Part shown: positions 28,409 to 42,319 of the stretch, one piece after another
Numbering within the stretch: the first letter of the stretch is position 1
How the letters are laid out: the number at the start of each line of letters is the position of its first letter
Source: Acrocarpospora phusangensis
GTDB lineage: Bacteria > Actinomycetota > Actinomycetes > Streptosporangiales > Streptosporangiaceae
Length of the DNA: 64,000 nt
NCBI RefSeq assembly: GCF_016862995.1
Contig: NZ_BOOA01000008.1
Location: 62,001 to 126,000 of the forward strand
Direction of reading: 5' to 3'
Translations under genes and position numbers: made by a program
Notes under the pieces: model-generated
Told to the model about the DNA's origin: nothing
The model's database searches: none
Seen by the model: only the letters and a program-made list of their open reading frames with translations

Positions 28409-28953
28409 GGCGTCTGGGGGAGCGGGAGTCTGGCCCCGGCGATCGCGTACGACTCGTAGCCGCCGGGGAAGACGAACTCGGTCATCAGGTCCAGGAAGCC
28501 GATGCTGCGGTAGAGGTGCCGGGCGGCCGTGGGCGCGTCGTGCGTGGAGAGGACGGCGGTCCGCTCGGTCCGGCCCTCGCAGATGGCTCTGATCATGCCG
28601 CGTCCGACGCCCTTGCCCTGGTAGTCGGGGCGCACGTGGATCTCGGCGAGTTCCAGCGCGTGGCCGAACCAGTCGTCCGCGATCACCGGTCCGGCCCGCT
28701 CGAACAGGGCCCGGCGGACCACGTCGTGCCACCACTGGCCCTGCGCGCCGCGGAAGCCGTACGCGAATCCGACGATCTCCGGATTGCCGGCGAACACGCA
28801 GACGAATTCCGGATATGTCGCGTGATTTCGCATGATGGCCATGCGGCCGGAGAGCTGGTCGGGCGGCGGCCGCATCGCGGCCGTGTAAATGTCGAGTACG
28901 GTCTCAAGCGAGCCGACGAACGTCTCCGCTCCACCCCGCCGCAATTCGATCAC
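28405..28953 (-). CDS. GNAT-family N-acetyltransferase
   Basis: A 182-residue acetyltransferase. LAEIHVRPDYQGKGVGRGMI (about 110-130) is the acetyl-CoA-binding motif A with the Q/RxxGxG/A loop, and a C-terminal ARHLYRSIGF completes motif B. Target unknown. A GTG at 28962 falls inside a TAGTGT -10 element, so the GTG at 28953, seven bases downstream of that element, is the better start (leaderless). Convergent with metF with overlapping stops. Confidence 0.85.
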   Translation of the reverse strand: MIELRRGGAETFVGSLETVLDIYTAAMRPPPDQLSGRMAIMRNHATYPEFVCVFAGNPEIVGFAYGFRGAQGQWWHDVVRRALFERAGPVIADDWFGHALELAEIHVRPDYQGKGVGRGMIRAICEGRTERTAVLSTHDAPTAARHLYRSIGFLDLMTEFVFPGGYESYAIAGARLPLPQTP

Positions 28954-28960
28954 GCGTTGC

Positions 28961-28966
28961 ACACTA
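28961..28966 (-). promoter_or_regulatory. -10 element for leaderless GNAT mRNA
   Basis: TAGTGT on the minus strand, seven bases before the GTG at 28953. It contains the first possible GTG, which excludes that codon as start. Confidence 0.5.
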
Positions 28967-29072
28967 GCAAATGCGCCCGCCCGAAGCCCGTTCGGTTGTC
29001 AGGAAAGCACCTCTCGTGAAACTTCTGTAGGCGTCTGCCCTTTTTGTGCCCTGTTCCGCCTGGGCATGGCGG

Positions 29073-29549
29073 CTATTCGACGTCGGCCGGGGTGCCGTCG
29101 GTGAGCTTCAGCAGCTCCTCGAACGTGGTCGGGAAGATCGTGTACGGATGACCCGCGGCGGCCCAGACCACCGGATGCCGGGCGAGCCAGGTGTCGACCA
29201 GCGTGCGCACCGGCGCCGGGTGGCCGATGGGGGCGACGCCGCCGATGGGCTGACCGGTGTGGGCGCGGACGAACTCCGCGGTGGCCCGGCGCACCCGGCT
29301 CGCGCCGACCAGGCCGGCGACCAGGCCGGTGTCCACGCGGTGCGCGCCGCTGGTGAGGACCAGGAGCGGCGCGCCGTCCGCGTCGAAGATCAGGCTGTTG
29401 GCGATCGCCCCGACGTCGCAGCCCAGCCGCGCGGCGGCCGCCGCCGCGGTCGGCATCGACTCGTCGAAGACGACGATTTCGCCGGTTACACCCCGTTCGT
29501 TCAAGATTGAGGCGACATGAGCGACATTGGGATGCAACTTTTCCGGCAC
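29073..29549 (-). CDS. YbaK/ProX-type aminoacyl-tRNA deacylase
   Basis: A 158-residue editing-domain protein. The conserved Lys of the family is replaced or shifted, but the GAIANSLIFDADGAPLLVLTSG and RRATAEFVRAHTGQPIGGVAPIGH segments (the last with the GxxPxG loop) are typical. It probably hydrolyses mischarged tRNA such as Cys- or Ala-tRNAPro. GTG start with a TAGAGT -10 element six bases upstream and no ribosome site, so leaderless. Confidence 0.88.
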   Translation of the reverse strand: MPEKLHPNVAHVASILNERGVTGEIVVFDESMPTAAAAAARLGCDVGAIANSLIFDADGAPLLVLTSGAHRVDTGLVAGLVGASRVRRATAEFVRAHTGQPIGGVAPIGHPAPVRTLVDTWLARHPVVWAAAGHPYTIFPTTFEELLKLTDGTPADVE

Positions 29550-29555
29550 GCGCCA

Positions 29556-29561
29556 ACTCTA
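29556..29561 (-). promoter_or_regulatory. -10 element for leaderless deacylase mRNA
   Basis: TAGAGT on the minus strand six bases before the GTG at 29549. Confidence 0.55.
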
Positions 29562-29678
29562 ACCAGAACAGGAGGGTACGAGATTCGATAACGACCTCAT
29601 TGCCCCCACAAGGGACCGAGCACACCGTGCGCTAGGTTCCTTGGTCTACGCATGGTGTATTTGAGGGGGTTGATGTAG

Positions 29679-30512
29679 ATGAGGGCTCGACGCCGTCATC
29701 TCGCCGCCGCGGCGCTGTTATCGGCGGTGGCCGTGGCGCTGTCCGGTTGCGCTGTGACGGGTGCTGAGCAGGCACGTCCGGCCGCGGCGGGCACCGCGGC
29801 GGTGACTGAGGCCGGTTCGGACCTTGGAGCGGTCCGATTGGTGTCGGCCTGGGAGCCGGCGCCGTTCACGGCACCGGGCAAGACGCTCAAACTGGGTGCC
29901 AAGGGGGCGGCGGTCAAGGCGCTCCAGACGCGGCTCAAGGAACTCCGGTACCTGCCGGGGAAGATCGACGGCAAGTACGGCGGCGCCACCCAGTCCGCCG
30001 TCTGGGCCTTCCAGAAGGTCCAGGGCCTCAAGCCGTCCAGCACGATCGCGGCCAGGACGTGGCGGGCGCTGGAGCAGCCGGCGCAGCCCCGGGTCCTGGT
30101 GCCGAACGGCAAGCCGGACCGGGCCGAGGTCAACCTGACCAAGCAGGTCATGGTCCTCTACCGGGGCGGGCAGATCCGCCTGATCACCCACATCTCGTCC
30201 GGCAGCGGCATCCCGTACGTCGAGTACGCGGTGTGGAACGGCAAGCGCACGAAGTTCACCGGCGACGCGCGCACGCCCACCGGGAACTACAAGACGACCT
30301 GGCGGCGCGACGGCTGGCACAAGTCCTACCTGGGCCAGCTGTACAACCCGATCTTCTTCAACGGCGGCATCGCCTTCCACGGCGCGCTGTCGGTGCCGCT
30401 CTACCCGGCCTCCCACGGCTGCGTACGGCTCCCGATGCACGTCGCCGAGATCCTCCCCGGCCAGCTGGGCACGGGCGTTCCCGTGCACGTAAGGGGCAAG
30501 TTCGCCCGCTGA
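29679..30512 (+). CDS. Lipoprotein L,D-transpeptidase (YkuD) with peptidoglycan-binding domain
   Basis: A 277-residue exported enzyme. The N-terminus has a lipoprotein signal with lipobox LSGC (Cys about 24). Residues 68-125 form a PG_binding_1 domain (GAAVKALQTRLKELRYLPG). The C-terminal YkuD domain (about 145-275) has the catalytic motif HG...SHGCVRLP with Cys and His intact. It should form 3-3 cross-links or attach proteins to peptidoglycan on the outer face of the membrane. A weak GC hairpin (30518-30543) and a strong terminator (30605-30639) follow. Confidence 0.92.
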   Translation: MRARRRHLAAAALLSAVAVALSGCAVTGAEQARPAAAGTAAVTEAGSDLGAVRLVSAWEPAPFTAPGKTLKLGAKGAAVKALQTRLKELRYLPGKIDGKYGGATQSAVWAFQKVQGLKPSSTIAARTWRALEQPAQPRVLVPNGKPDRAEVNLTKQVMVLYRGGQIRLITHISSGSGIPYVEYAVWNGKRTKFTGDARTPTGNYKTTWRRDGWHKSYLGQLYNPIFFNGGIAFHGALSVPLYPASHGCVRLPMHVAEILPGQLGTGVPVHVRGKFAR

Positions 30513-30604
30513 CCAAAGCCGGGCCAGGCCCTATCGGCCCGGCCATGTTCGGCAAGGCCCAGGCCGTATCGGATTCGATCGGGTCTGTCGGCTGGGCCGC
30601 TTGA

Positions 30605-30639
30605 ACGGTCCCGCGCCCTCCCAGGCGTGGGGCCGTTTT
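30605..30639 (+). terminator. Rho-independent terminator
   Basis: A 13-bp stem (30605-30617 with 30624-30636, two G-T wobbles), 6-nt loop, followed by TTTTCG. It ends the L,D-transpeptidase transcript and isolates the LexA-type promoter downstream. Confidence 0.8.
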
Positions 30640-30671
30640 CGTGTGCGGAGAGTGCCGGAGAGCGTCATTGA

Positions 30672-30687
30672 TCGAACCCTTGTTCGG
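30672..30687. promoter_or_regulatory. LexA-type (SOS) box 1
   Basis: TCGAACCCTTGTTCGG matches the actinobacterial LexA palindrome TCGAAC-N4-GTTCGA in 11 of 12 fixed positions. It lies upstream of the -35 hexamer. Confidence 0.7.
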
Positions 30688-30695
30688 CGAATCGC

Positions 30696-30724
30696 TTGAC
30701 TTTGACCTTGGTCGAATCTATGTT
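30696..30724 (+). promoter_or_regulatory. Promoter between and within the SOS boxes
   Basis: TTGACT (30696-30701), 17-nt spacer, TATGTT (30719-30724). The -10 lies inside the second LexA-type box, so LexA binding would exclude RNA polymerase. A GTG begins six bases downstream. Confidence 0.7.
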
Positions 30725-30727
30725 CGA
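30712..30727. promoter_or_regulatory. LexA-type (SOS) box 2
   Basis: TCGAATCTATGTTCGA matches the LexA palindrome in 11 of 12 fixed positions and overlaps the -10. Its start is 40 bp from the start of box 1. Confidence 0.7.
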
Positions 30728-30730
30728 GGT

Positions 30731-30940
30731 GTGAGAGTGGGACTCGCGGCCTGCTCTCACTCCCAAGAGGGGCCTGCGCTCCCCGTCGTCGGCGGCGTCG
30801 AGCGGGAGCGCGGCCCCGGAACTTGGGCCGGACGGGGAGAGGGGAAGCTCCTCGTCCGGCCACGCAGGCACCGGACCGACAGCACGCGAAGCGGAAGGCG
30901 GAACCACAGGCGGAATTGTCGGTGGCGTCTGCGAGTGTGA
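30731..30940 (+). CDS. Possible leaderless small ORF under SOS-type promoter
   Basis: GTG at 30731 is exactly six bases after the -10 element and opens a 69-codon frame. The product would be basic (Arg-rich C-terminal half) with Cys at 8 and near the end, and resembles nothing that I know. GC bias of the third codon positions is only moderately supportive. It may be a short regulatory or toxic peptide, a leader, or not a gene; the downstream HEPN gene, about 50 bases further on, could be the real target of the promoter. Confidence 0.3.
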   Translation: MRVGLAACSHSQEGPALPVVGGVERERGPGTWAGRGEGKLLVRPRRHRTDSTRSGRRNHRRNCRWRLRV

Positions 30941-30988
30941 TTCCACCGGCGGAGACCGCCGGAGGCCACCAAGCCCTAGGAGGCTGGC

Positions 30989-31423
30989 ATGACCGGACCG
31001 CAGAACGGGCCCGCCGGGCCCAAAGTGTCGCGGACCGTTCTCGCACACCTGACCGACGCCCGCACCTGCCTCGCGGACGCCACCATCGCCACGTCCCCGG
31101 CCGAGCGCTACATCAACGCCCACCTCGCGGCCCTGCGCGCGGCCGCGGCGATCCTGGCCGCCCGCCCCCAGCCCATCGACGGCCGCCGCCGGCGGCTGCG
31201 CAGCGCCTGGGAGCTCCTGCCCGAGGCCCAGCCCGAACTCTCCCAGTGGGCCGCCTACTTCGCGGTCAGCGCCAAGAAGCGCGCCGCCGCCGAGGCCGGC
31301 CTGGTGCACCTGGTCAGCGCCCACGACGCCGACGAACTCATCGCCGAGGCCGAGGGCTTCGTCACCATCATCGAGTCCACCCTGGGCGTCGTCACCCAGC
31401 GCACCCTCCCCATGGCCGGTTGA
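30989..31423 (+). CDS. SAV_6107-family HEPN protein
   Basis: A 144-residue all-helical protein of the actinobacterial SAV_6107 HEPN family (RYINAHLAALRAAAAILAAR, then RSAWELLPEAQPEL and a helical C-terminus). HEPN domains are often RNases or nucleotide-binding partners; the usual RxxxxH motif is not evident, so nuclease activity is doubtful. ATG with a good AGGAGG site. It lies about 260 bp downstream of the SOS-type promoter and could be DNA-damage inducible. Confidence 0.82.
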   Translation: MTGPQNGPAGPKVSRTVLAHLTDARTCLADATIATSPAERYINAHLAALRAAAAILAARPQPIDGRRRRLRSAWELLPEAQPELSQWAAYFAVSAKKRAAAEAGLVHLVSAHDADELIAEAEGFVTIIESTLGVVTQRTLPMAG

Positions 31424-31464
31424 AGAGAACCCCGGCAGGCCGGCTGAACGAATCCCCGCCCCCG

Positions 31465-31664
31465 CCCGCCCGGTTCCGCTGCGCGAATCGCGCCTCCGGG
31501 ACAACCCGTCCCGTTCCGCCGTGCGAATGTTGTCTCTGGAGCAACCCGTCCGGTTCCGCTGCGTGAATGGTGTCTTCGCGGCAACCCGCCCGGTTCCGCT
31601 GTGCGAATCGCGACTGCGGGACAGCCCGCGCGGTCCCGCTGTGCGCATACCGCCTGGATAGTGT
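31465..31664. repeat. Five direct 40-bp tandem repeats
   Basis: Units start at 31465, 31505, 31545, 31585 and 31625 with an exact 40-bp period. The conserved core is CCCGYCCGGTTCCGCTGYG followed by GAAT; the rest of each unit varies. They fill the gap between the HEPN gene and the convergent arginine deiminase gene. No spacers, so not CRISPR. No frame is convincingly coding. Confidence 0.88.
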
Positions 31665-31691
31665 CGCCTGGTTTCCCTTAGATCCTGCCGT

Positions 31692-32924
31692 TTAGATCCC
31701 GCCGCGTTCGAGTGGGCAGCTCATGCAGCGCGGGCCGCCCCGCCCCCGGCCCAGTTCGCTGCCCCGGATGGTGATGACCTCGATGCCGTGGGAGCGCAGG
31801 AAGTTGTTGGTCGTGGTGTTGCGCTCGTAGGCGACCACCACCCCCGGCTCCACGGCCAGCACGTTGCAGCCGTCGTCCCACTGCTCCCGCTCCGCCGCGT
31901 GCACGTCCTGGACCGCGGTGAGCACCGTGATGTCGTCCACGTCCAGCGCCCGCGCGATGGCCCGGTGCATGTCCTCGGCCGGATGGTCGGTGACCTTCAG
32001 CTCCTTGTCGGTGTCCCCGGGCTCGATCGTGTACGACGGCAGCATGCCCAGCCCGGCGTACTTGGTGAACACCCCCACGTCCACGTTGGTCATCACCGTG
32101 TCCAGGTGCATGAACGCCCGCGTCTTCGGCAGGCTCAGCGCGACGATGCGCTGGGCCGAGCCGGCCCGGAAGAGCTTCTGGGCGAGCATCTCGACGGCCT
32201 GCGGCTGGGTGCGCTCGCTCATCCCGACCAGCACCGCGCCCCGCCCGATGACCAGCACGTCGCCGCCCTCGATGGTGGCGGGGGCCATCGGGGTGCCCTC
32301 GTTCCAGAGGTGGAAGTCGATGCCGTACCCGCCCGCGAACTTGGGGTGGTACTTGTAGATCGCCTCCATGTTGACGGTCTCGCGGCGGCGGGCCTTCTTG
32401 CGCATCGCGTTGATGGAGACGCCGTCGTAGACCCAGCACGAGGTGTCCCGGGTGAACAGGTGGTTGGGCAGCGGCGGCAGCACGAAGTCGTCCGGGCCGA
32501 GCGTGTGGAAGGCAAGGGACTTGGGGTCGCAGCCCAGCTCCATGATCTCGCGTTTGGTGATCCCGCCGGTCAGGTACGGCGCGAGCTCGGCGGAGTCCAG
32601 CGCGTCGAGGGCGTTGCGCACGGCGTCGGTGGCCAGCGGCCCGAACCAGCGCTCGTCGATGCTGCGGTCCAGGATGTGCTTCCTGGCCTCGGGCAGTTCG
32701 ACCGTCTCCCGGAGCAGATCGATCAGCATGGTCACCTTGATGCCGCGGTCCCGCAGCACCTGCTGGAACTCCTGGTGCTCCTCCATGGCCCGGTGCACCC
32801 AGAGCACGTCGTCGAAGAGCAGGTCCCCCATGTTGGTGGGGGTCAGCCGCTTGAGCGCGAGGTCCGGCATGTGCAGCAGCACCTGCCGCAGCGGCCCCAC
32901 TTCGGAATCGACGTGGAAAGCCAT
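31692..32924 (-). CDS. arcA: Arginine deiminase ArcA
   Basis: A 410-residue amidinotransferase-fold enzyme converting arginine to citrulline and ammonia. [11 protein letters not shown], the [11 protein letters not shown] segment with its His and Asp, and the C-terminal catalytic Cys in [10 protein letters not shown] are present. The ATG at 32924 has a GGGGGGA site; an upstream GTG adds 16 residues without support. No arcB, arcC or arginine/ornithine antiporter is adjacent, so the rest of the pathway is elsewhere or absent. Confidence 0.93.
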   Translation of the reverse strand: MAFHVDSEVGPLRQVLLHMPDLALKRLTPTNMGDLLFDDVLWVHRAMEEHQEFQQVLRDRGIKVTMLIDLLRETVELPEARKHILDRSIDERWFGPLATDAVRNALDALDSAELAPYLTGGITKREIMELGCDPKSLAFHTLGPDDFVLPPLPNHLFTRDTSCWVYDGVSINAMRKKARRRETVNMEAIYKYHPKFAGGYGIDFHLWNEGTPMAPATIEGGDVLVIGRGAVLVGMSERTQPQAVEMLAQKLFRAGSAQRIVALSLPKTRAFMHLDTVMTNVDVGVFTKYAGLGMLPSYTIEPGDTDKELKVTDHPAEDMHRAIARALDVDDITVLTAVQDVHAAEREQWDDGCNVLAVEPGVVVAYERNTTTNNFLRSHGIEVITIRGSELGRGRGGPRCMSCPLERGGI

Positions 32925-33010
32925 GATCCCCCCGTGCTCGGCGCGTGCGACAAACGGTGACGTGCCCGGCACCTGGGGTGGTGAACCGCAGTTTTAAAAG
33001 GTGATTTTTT

Positions 33011-33226
33011 CTACTTTGGGGTGCTGATGGCGTAGAGGAACGCGCAGCCGGCGAGCAGCACGGCGAGGGTGATCAGGGGCCAGGCCTGCGGCCGGGACGG
33101 CAGCATCTCGGCGTGGACGGCGCCGGTGCCGTGCGCGGACAGGCGGTCGGCGAGCGCCGGGTCCTCGGCGCGCGTCCGGCGCGCGATGTCGTCGAGCGTG
33201 CGGCGTTCACGCGTGGATAGGCCCAT
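33011..33226 (-). CDS. DUF3040-family small membrane protein
   Basis: A 71-residue protein starting MGLSTRERRTLDDIARRTRAEDPALADRL, the typical DUF3040 opening, followed by one membrane helix (about 48-66). ATG with GGGAGGAAG upstream. Function unknown. It lies between arcA and bldD with about 85 and 150 non-coding bases on each side. Confidence 0.85.
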   Translation of the reverse strand: MGLSTRERRTLDDIARRTRAEDPALADRLSAHGTGAVHAEMLPSRPQAWPLITLAVLLAGCAFLYAISTPK

Positions 33227-33375
33227 TGTCTACTTCCTCCCGCTAAATCTCCTGGAAGGAAGTTTTATCGCCCTTTGCCCTGTTTTTCCAAGGTGGCGCG
33301 GGTAGATCTTCGCGCTCCCCCTCAGGCGGGAGGGGGAGCCGCGATCATGCCGGATTCAGCGAAGGGCCAAGAGAA

Positions 33376-33870
33376 TCAGAAGGATTCGACCGCCCGGCGG
33401 GCCTCAGCGTCCAGCACACCCCAGCTGATGAACTCCTCCGTCAGCTCGGACGGCGACTTGTCGTAGATCACGGCAAGCGAGCGCAGGTCCTCCTGGCGGA
33501 TGCTCAGCACCTTGCCGTTGTAGTCGCCGCGCTGCGACTGGATGGTCGCGGCGTAGCGGGCCAGCGGACCGGCCTTGTCCTTCGGCAACTGGGAGAGCCG
33601 CTCCAGGTCGATGACCAGCTTGGGTGTCGGCAGCAGCGGAGAGGGCGCGGCCCCGCCCGGCAACAGTTCCGAGACGGGCACCCCGTAGAAGTCCGCCAGC
33701 TCGGCCAGCTTCTGCACCGTGACCGCACGATCCCCACGCTCGTACGACCCGACGACGACGGCCTTCCACCGGCCCCGGGACTTCTCTTCGACCCCATGCA
33801 AGGACAGTCCCTGTTGGGTGCGGATGGCGCGCAGGCGCGCGCCAAGGGACTTCGCGTAGTCAGACGGCAT
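33376..33870 (-). CDS. bldD: Developmental regulator BldD
   Basis: A 164-residue transcription factor, near-identical in pattern to Streptomyces BldD. An XRE helix-turn-helix N-terminal domain (YAKSLGARLRAIRTQQGLSL, VVVGSYERGDRAVTVQKLAEL) dimerises on DNA. The C-terminal domain has the c-di-GMP signature RGD-X8-RxxD (RGDYNGKVLSIRQED). BldD bound to tetrameric c-di-GMP represses sporulation genes in growing hyphae. Intact motifs predict c-di-GMP control here. It is divergent from pyrR, the order I recall in Streptomyces. Confidence 0.95.
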   Translation of the reverse strand: MPSDYAKSLGARLRAIRTQQGLSLHGVEEKSRGRWKAVVVGSYERGDRAVTVQKLAELADFYGVPVSELLPGGAAPSPLLPTPKLVIDLERLSQLPKDKAGPLARYAATIQSQRGDYNGKVLSIRQEDLRSLAVIYDKSPSELTEEFISWGVLDAEARRAVESF

Positions 33871-34016
33871 CGTATGGCCCCCGGCTTTCTATGTCTGTTC
33901 TTAGGTTGATTGTGCGTCCTTGTACCGAATGCACTAACCACCGGGGCTGTACCTGGGGGCAGGCACCTTCGGTGACCACTGCGTCGGGTTTTACCCAGGA
34001 AGGTCGCGAGTTGTGG

Positions 34017-34029
34017 TTACGGACAGTGA
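34017..34029. promoter_or_regulatory. Possible BldD box
   Basis: TTACGGACAGTGA keeps the outer arms of the BldD consensus TnACnC(A/T)GnGTnA with two internal mismatches. Placed about 150 bp upstream of bldD, it could serve autoregulation. Weak evidence. Confidence 0.25.
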
Positions 34030-34211
34030 CGGTAAAGCCGTGACAGGCAAAGGTCAAGTCGATTGGGAAAAGATGGCCAAACAGTGCTCTCCCCGACAAC
34101 CGAGCCATCCTCTGGTTTCGGGCGGGGCCGGTTCGATGCCTGCTGGGAGGTATCGTCCCTGGCCAACGGCGGGGGCCTGGTAGTGTTCTATGGCCTGACA
34201 CCCTTTTAAGA

Positions 34212-35760
<1,549 letters not shown>

Positions 35761-35764
<4 letters not shown>

Positions 35765-37047
35765 TCATCAGGAACGCCCGCATCCTCGGCGGGGACCCCG
35801 TCGACCTCAGGATCGACAACGGCCTGATCGCCGAGATCGGCCCGGGGCTCGGCGGCGAGACCGTGTTCGACGCCGACGGGCTGCTCGCCCTGCCCGGCCT
35901 GGTGGACCTCCACACCCACCTGCGCGAGCCCGGCCGGGAGGACGCCGAGACCGTCGAGACCGGCACCCAGGCCGCCGCCCGGGGCGGCTACACCGCCGTG
36001 CACGCGATGGCCAACACCTCACCGGTGGCCGACACCGCCGGCGTGGTCGAGCAGGTCTGGCGGCTCGGCCAGGAGTACGGCCACTGCGACGTGCAGCCGG
36101 TCGGCGCGGTCACCAGCGGCCTGGAGGGCAGGCAGCTGGCCGAGCTGGGCGCGATGGCCGACTCCGCGGCCCGGGTCCGGGTCTTCTCCGACGACGGCAA
36201 GTGCGTCTCCGACGCGGTGCTGATGCGCCGGGCGCTGGAGTACGTGAAGGCGTTCGACGGCGTCGTCGCCCAGCACGCCCAGGAGCCCCGCCTCACCGAG
36301 GGCGCCCAGCTGAACGAGGGCGAGGTCTCCGGGCGGCTCGGCCTGGCCGGCTGGCCCGCCGTGGCGGAGGAGGCGATCATCGCGCGGGACTGCCTGCTGG
36401 CCGCGCACGTCGGCTCCCGGCTGCACGTCTGCCACGTCTCCACGGCCGGCTCCGTGGAGATCATCCGCTGGGCCAAGTCCAAGGGCTGGGACGTCACCGC
36501 CGAGGTCACCCCGCACCACCTGCTGCTCACCGACGCGTGCGCGGAGAGCTCGCCGGTCGGGCCGTACAACCCGATCTACAAGGTGAACCCGCCGCTGCGC
36601 ACCGCGGAGGACGTGCGGGCGCTGCGCGAGGCCCTGGCCGACGGCACGATCGACTGCGTCGCCACCGACCACGCGCCCCACCCGGTCGAGGACAAGGAGA
36701 CCGAGTGGGCGGCCGCCGCGATGGGCATGATCGGCCTGGAGACGGCGCTGAGCGCGGTGCAGGAGGCCATGGTGGAGACCGGCCTGCTCGACTGGGCGGC
36801 GGTGGCGGACCGGATGTCCTGCCGGCCCGCGCGGATCGGCCGGCTGTCCGGGCACGGGCAGCCGCTGCGGGTCGGCTCGGCCGCCAACGTCACGCTCTAC
36901 GACCCGTCCGTCCGCGCCCCGGTGGACCCCGGCGCGATGGTCTCCAAGAGCAGAAACACCCCGTACGAGGGGATGACCCTGCCCGGCCGGGTGGTGGCGA
37001 CCTTCCTGCGGGGCAGGCCGACCGTTCTGGAAGGAAAAGTCGTATGA
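35761..37047 (+). CDS. pyrC: Dihydroorotase PyrC
   Basis: A 428-residue amidohydrolase closing dihydroorotate. Zinc ligands in [20 protein letters not shown] and ATDHAPH are present. The C-terminal [11 protein letters not shown] and [10 protein letters not shown] segments match type I dihydroorotases. ATG start overlaps pyrB; stop overlaps carA (ATGA). Confidence 0.95.
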
Positions 37048-38139
37048 GTGCGCTCCTGGTCCTCGAAGACGGCCGCGTCTTCGAGGGCGTCCCCTACGGA
37101 GCCGTGGGCGAGACGTTCGGCGAGATGGTCTTCAACACCGGCATGACCGGCTACCAGGAGACCCTCACCGACCCCTCCTACCACCGGCAGATCGTGGCGA
37201 TGACCGCGCCGCACATCGGCAACACCGGCGTCAACGAGGAGGACCCCGAGTCCGGCCGCGTCTGGGTGGCCGGCTACGTGGTCCGCGAGCCCGCCCGGGT
37301 CACCAGCAACTGGCGCGCCACCAAGTCCCTGGACGAGTACCTGCGGGAGCAGGGCGTGGTCGGGATCGCCGTGCGCGGCACCCGCGCGCTCACCCGCCAT
37401 CTGCGCGAACGCGGCGCGATGCGGGCCGGGGTGTTCTCCGGCGCGGCGCTCGCCCCCGTCGCGGAACTGGTCGATCGGGTCCGGCGCTCACCGGGCATGC
37501 TCGGCGCCGACCTGGCCGCCGAGGTCTCCACCAGGGAGCCCTACGTCGTCCCCGCGGTCGGCGAGCGGCGCTTCACCGTCGCCGCCGTGGACCTGGGCAT
37601 CAAGGCGATGACCCCGCAGCGGCTGGCCCAGCGCGGCTGCGAGGTGCGGGTGCTGCCCGCCACCGTGACCGCCGCCGAGATCCTCGCCCTCGACCCCGAC
37701 GGCGTGTTCTTCTCCAACGGCCCCGGCGACCCGGCCACCGCCGACGGCGCGGTGGCCGCGCTGCGCGGCGTGCTCGACGCGGGCAAGCCGTTCTTCGGCA
37801 TCTGCTTCGGCAACCAGATCCTCGGGCGGGCGCTCGGGCTCGGCACGTACAAGCTCAGGTACGGCCACCGCGGCGTCAACCAGCCCGTCCAGGACCGCCG
37901 CACCGGCAAGGTGGAGATCTCCGCCCACAACCACGGCTTCGCCGTACGGGCGCCGCTGGACGGGCCCTTCGACACGCCGTACGGGCGGGCCGAGGTGAGC
38001 CACGTGAACCTCAACGACGGCTGCGTGGAGGGCCTGCGGCTGCTCGACCGGCCGGCGTTCAGCGTGCAGTACCACCCCGAGGCGGCCGCGGGTCCCCACG
38101 ACGCCGCCTATCTCTTCGACGAGTTCTGTGAGGTCATGG

Positions 38140-38147
<8 letters not shown>
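37044..38147 (+). CDS. carA: Carbamoyl-phosphate synthase small subunit CarA
   Basis: A 367-residue glutaminase subunit that feeds ammonia to CarB. The class I amidotransferase domain has [14 protein letters not shown] with the catalytic Cys, and HNHGFAV and [10 protein letters not shown] with the His and Glu of the triad. The ATG at 37044 overlaps the pyrC stop; the longer open frame upstream is a shadow of pyrC. Confidence 0.96.
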
Positions 38148-41418
<3,271 letters not shown>

Positions 41419-41434
41419 TCCGAGGAGTTAACGA

Positions 41435-42319
41435 GTGGCCGGGACGCCGGTGCAGGTGACGGGGACGGTGCTGACGACGCGCCGGGTCGACGCGTACCAC
41501 GCGCTGACCGTGGTCGCGCCGGGCATCGCCGACCGGTTCCGCCCCGGCCACTTCGTCACCGTGGCCGTCGGCGGCCCGCACACCTCCATGCTGACCCGGC
41601 GGGCCTTCGCCGTCCACGACGTCAAGTCCGACTACGGCGGCACGGTGGAGTTCGTCTTCGCCGTGCGCGGCCCCGGCACGGCCTGGCTGGCCGACCGCAA
41701 GGCGCGCGACGCGCTCGACATGGTCGGCCCGCTCGGCCGCCCCTTCCCGCTCCCGCGCGACCCCGCCACCTGCCTCCTGGTCGGCGGCGAGTACGGCTCC
41801 GCCCCGCTGTTCGCCCTGGCCGACGCGCTGCACCAGCGCAACTGCCGGGTCGACTTCGTGCTCGGCGCGGCCAGCTCCGACCGGGTGTTCGGCGCGCTCC
41901 GGGCCCGCCGCATGGGCGAGACCACCACGCTGACCACCCAGGACGGCTCGCTCGGCATGCGCGGCTCGGTCGTGGACGTGCTGCCCGAGGTGATCGCCGA
42001 CACGCGGGCCGACGTGGTCTACGCGTGCGGGCCGATGCCGATGCTGCGCGGGGTGACCGCGGTCTGCGTGCAGTTCGACATCCCCGTGCAGGTGTCGGTC
42101 GAGGAGGCCATGGCCTGCGGGACCGGCGTCTGCATGACCTGCGTGGTGCCGGTGATCGGCGACGACGGCGCGACCAGGATGGTCAGGGTCTGCGTCGAGG
42201 GGCCGGTGTTCCGGGGCGAGCGGGTGCGCTTCGACGACGTGGGCACGATCCCGTTCGACGCGCTGGGCGCGCCGGGGGGAGATCGGGGCGGCGATCGGGG
42301 CGGCGATCGTGGCCGTTGA
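41435..42319 (+). CDS. pyrK: Dihydroorotate dehydrogenase electron-transfer subunit PyrK
   Basis: A 294-residue FAD/[2Fe-2S] protein passing electrons from PyrD to NAD. Ferredoxin-NADP reductase-like core; the iron-sulfur ligands are in CGTGVCMTCVVP with a further Cys in VRVCVEG. It pairs with a class 1B PyrD. The C-terminus is a short GGDRGGDRGGDRGR tail produced by a 12-bp repeat (about 42280-42312). GTG start with a GAGGAG site. Confidence 0.92.
   Translation: MAGTPVQVTGTVLTTRRVDAYHALTVVAPGIADRFRPGHFVTVAVGGPHTSMLTRRAFAVHDVKSDYGGTVEFVFAVRGPGTAWLADRKARDALDMVGPLGRPFPLPRDPATCLLVGGEYGSAPLFALADALHQRNCRVDFVLGAASSDRVFGALRARRMGETTTLTTQDGSLGMRGSVVDVLPEVIADTRADVVYACGPMPMLRGVTAVCVQFDIPVQVSVEEAMACGTGVCMTCVVPVIGDDGATRMVRVCVEGPVFRGERVRFDDVGTIPFDALGAPGGDRGGDRGGDRGR

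Noticed and set aside
29073-29549. Misreading the YbaK-like gene as part of a proS operon
   Set aside because: No prolyl-tRNA synthetase gene is adjacent; the gene stands alone with its own promoter.
31465-31664. CRISPR array
   Set aside because: The 40-bp units abut each other without unique spacers and no cas gene is near.
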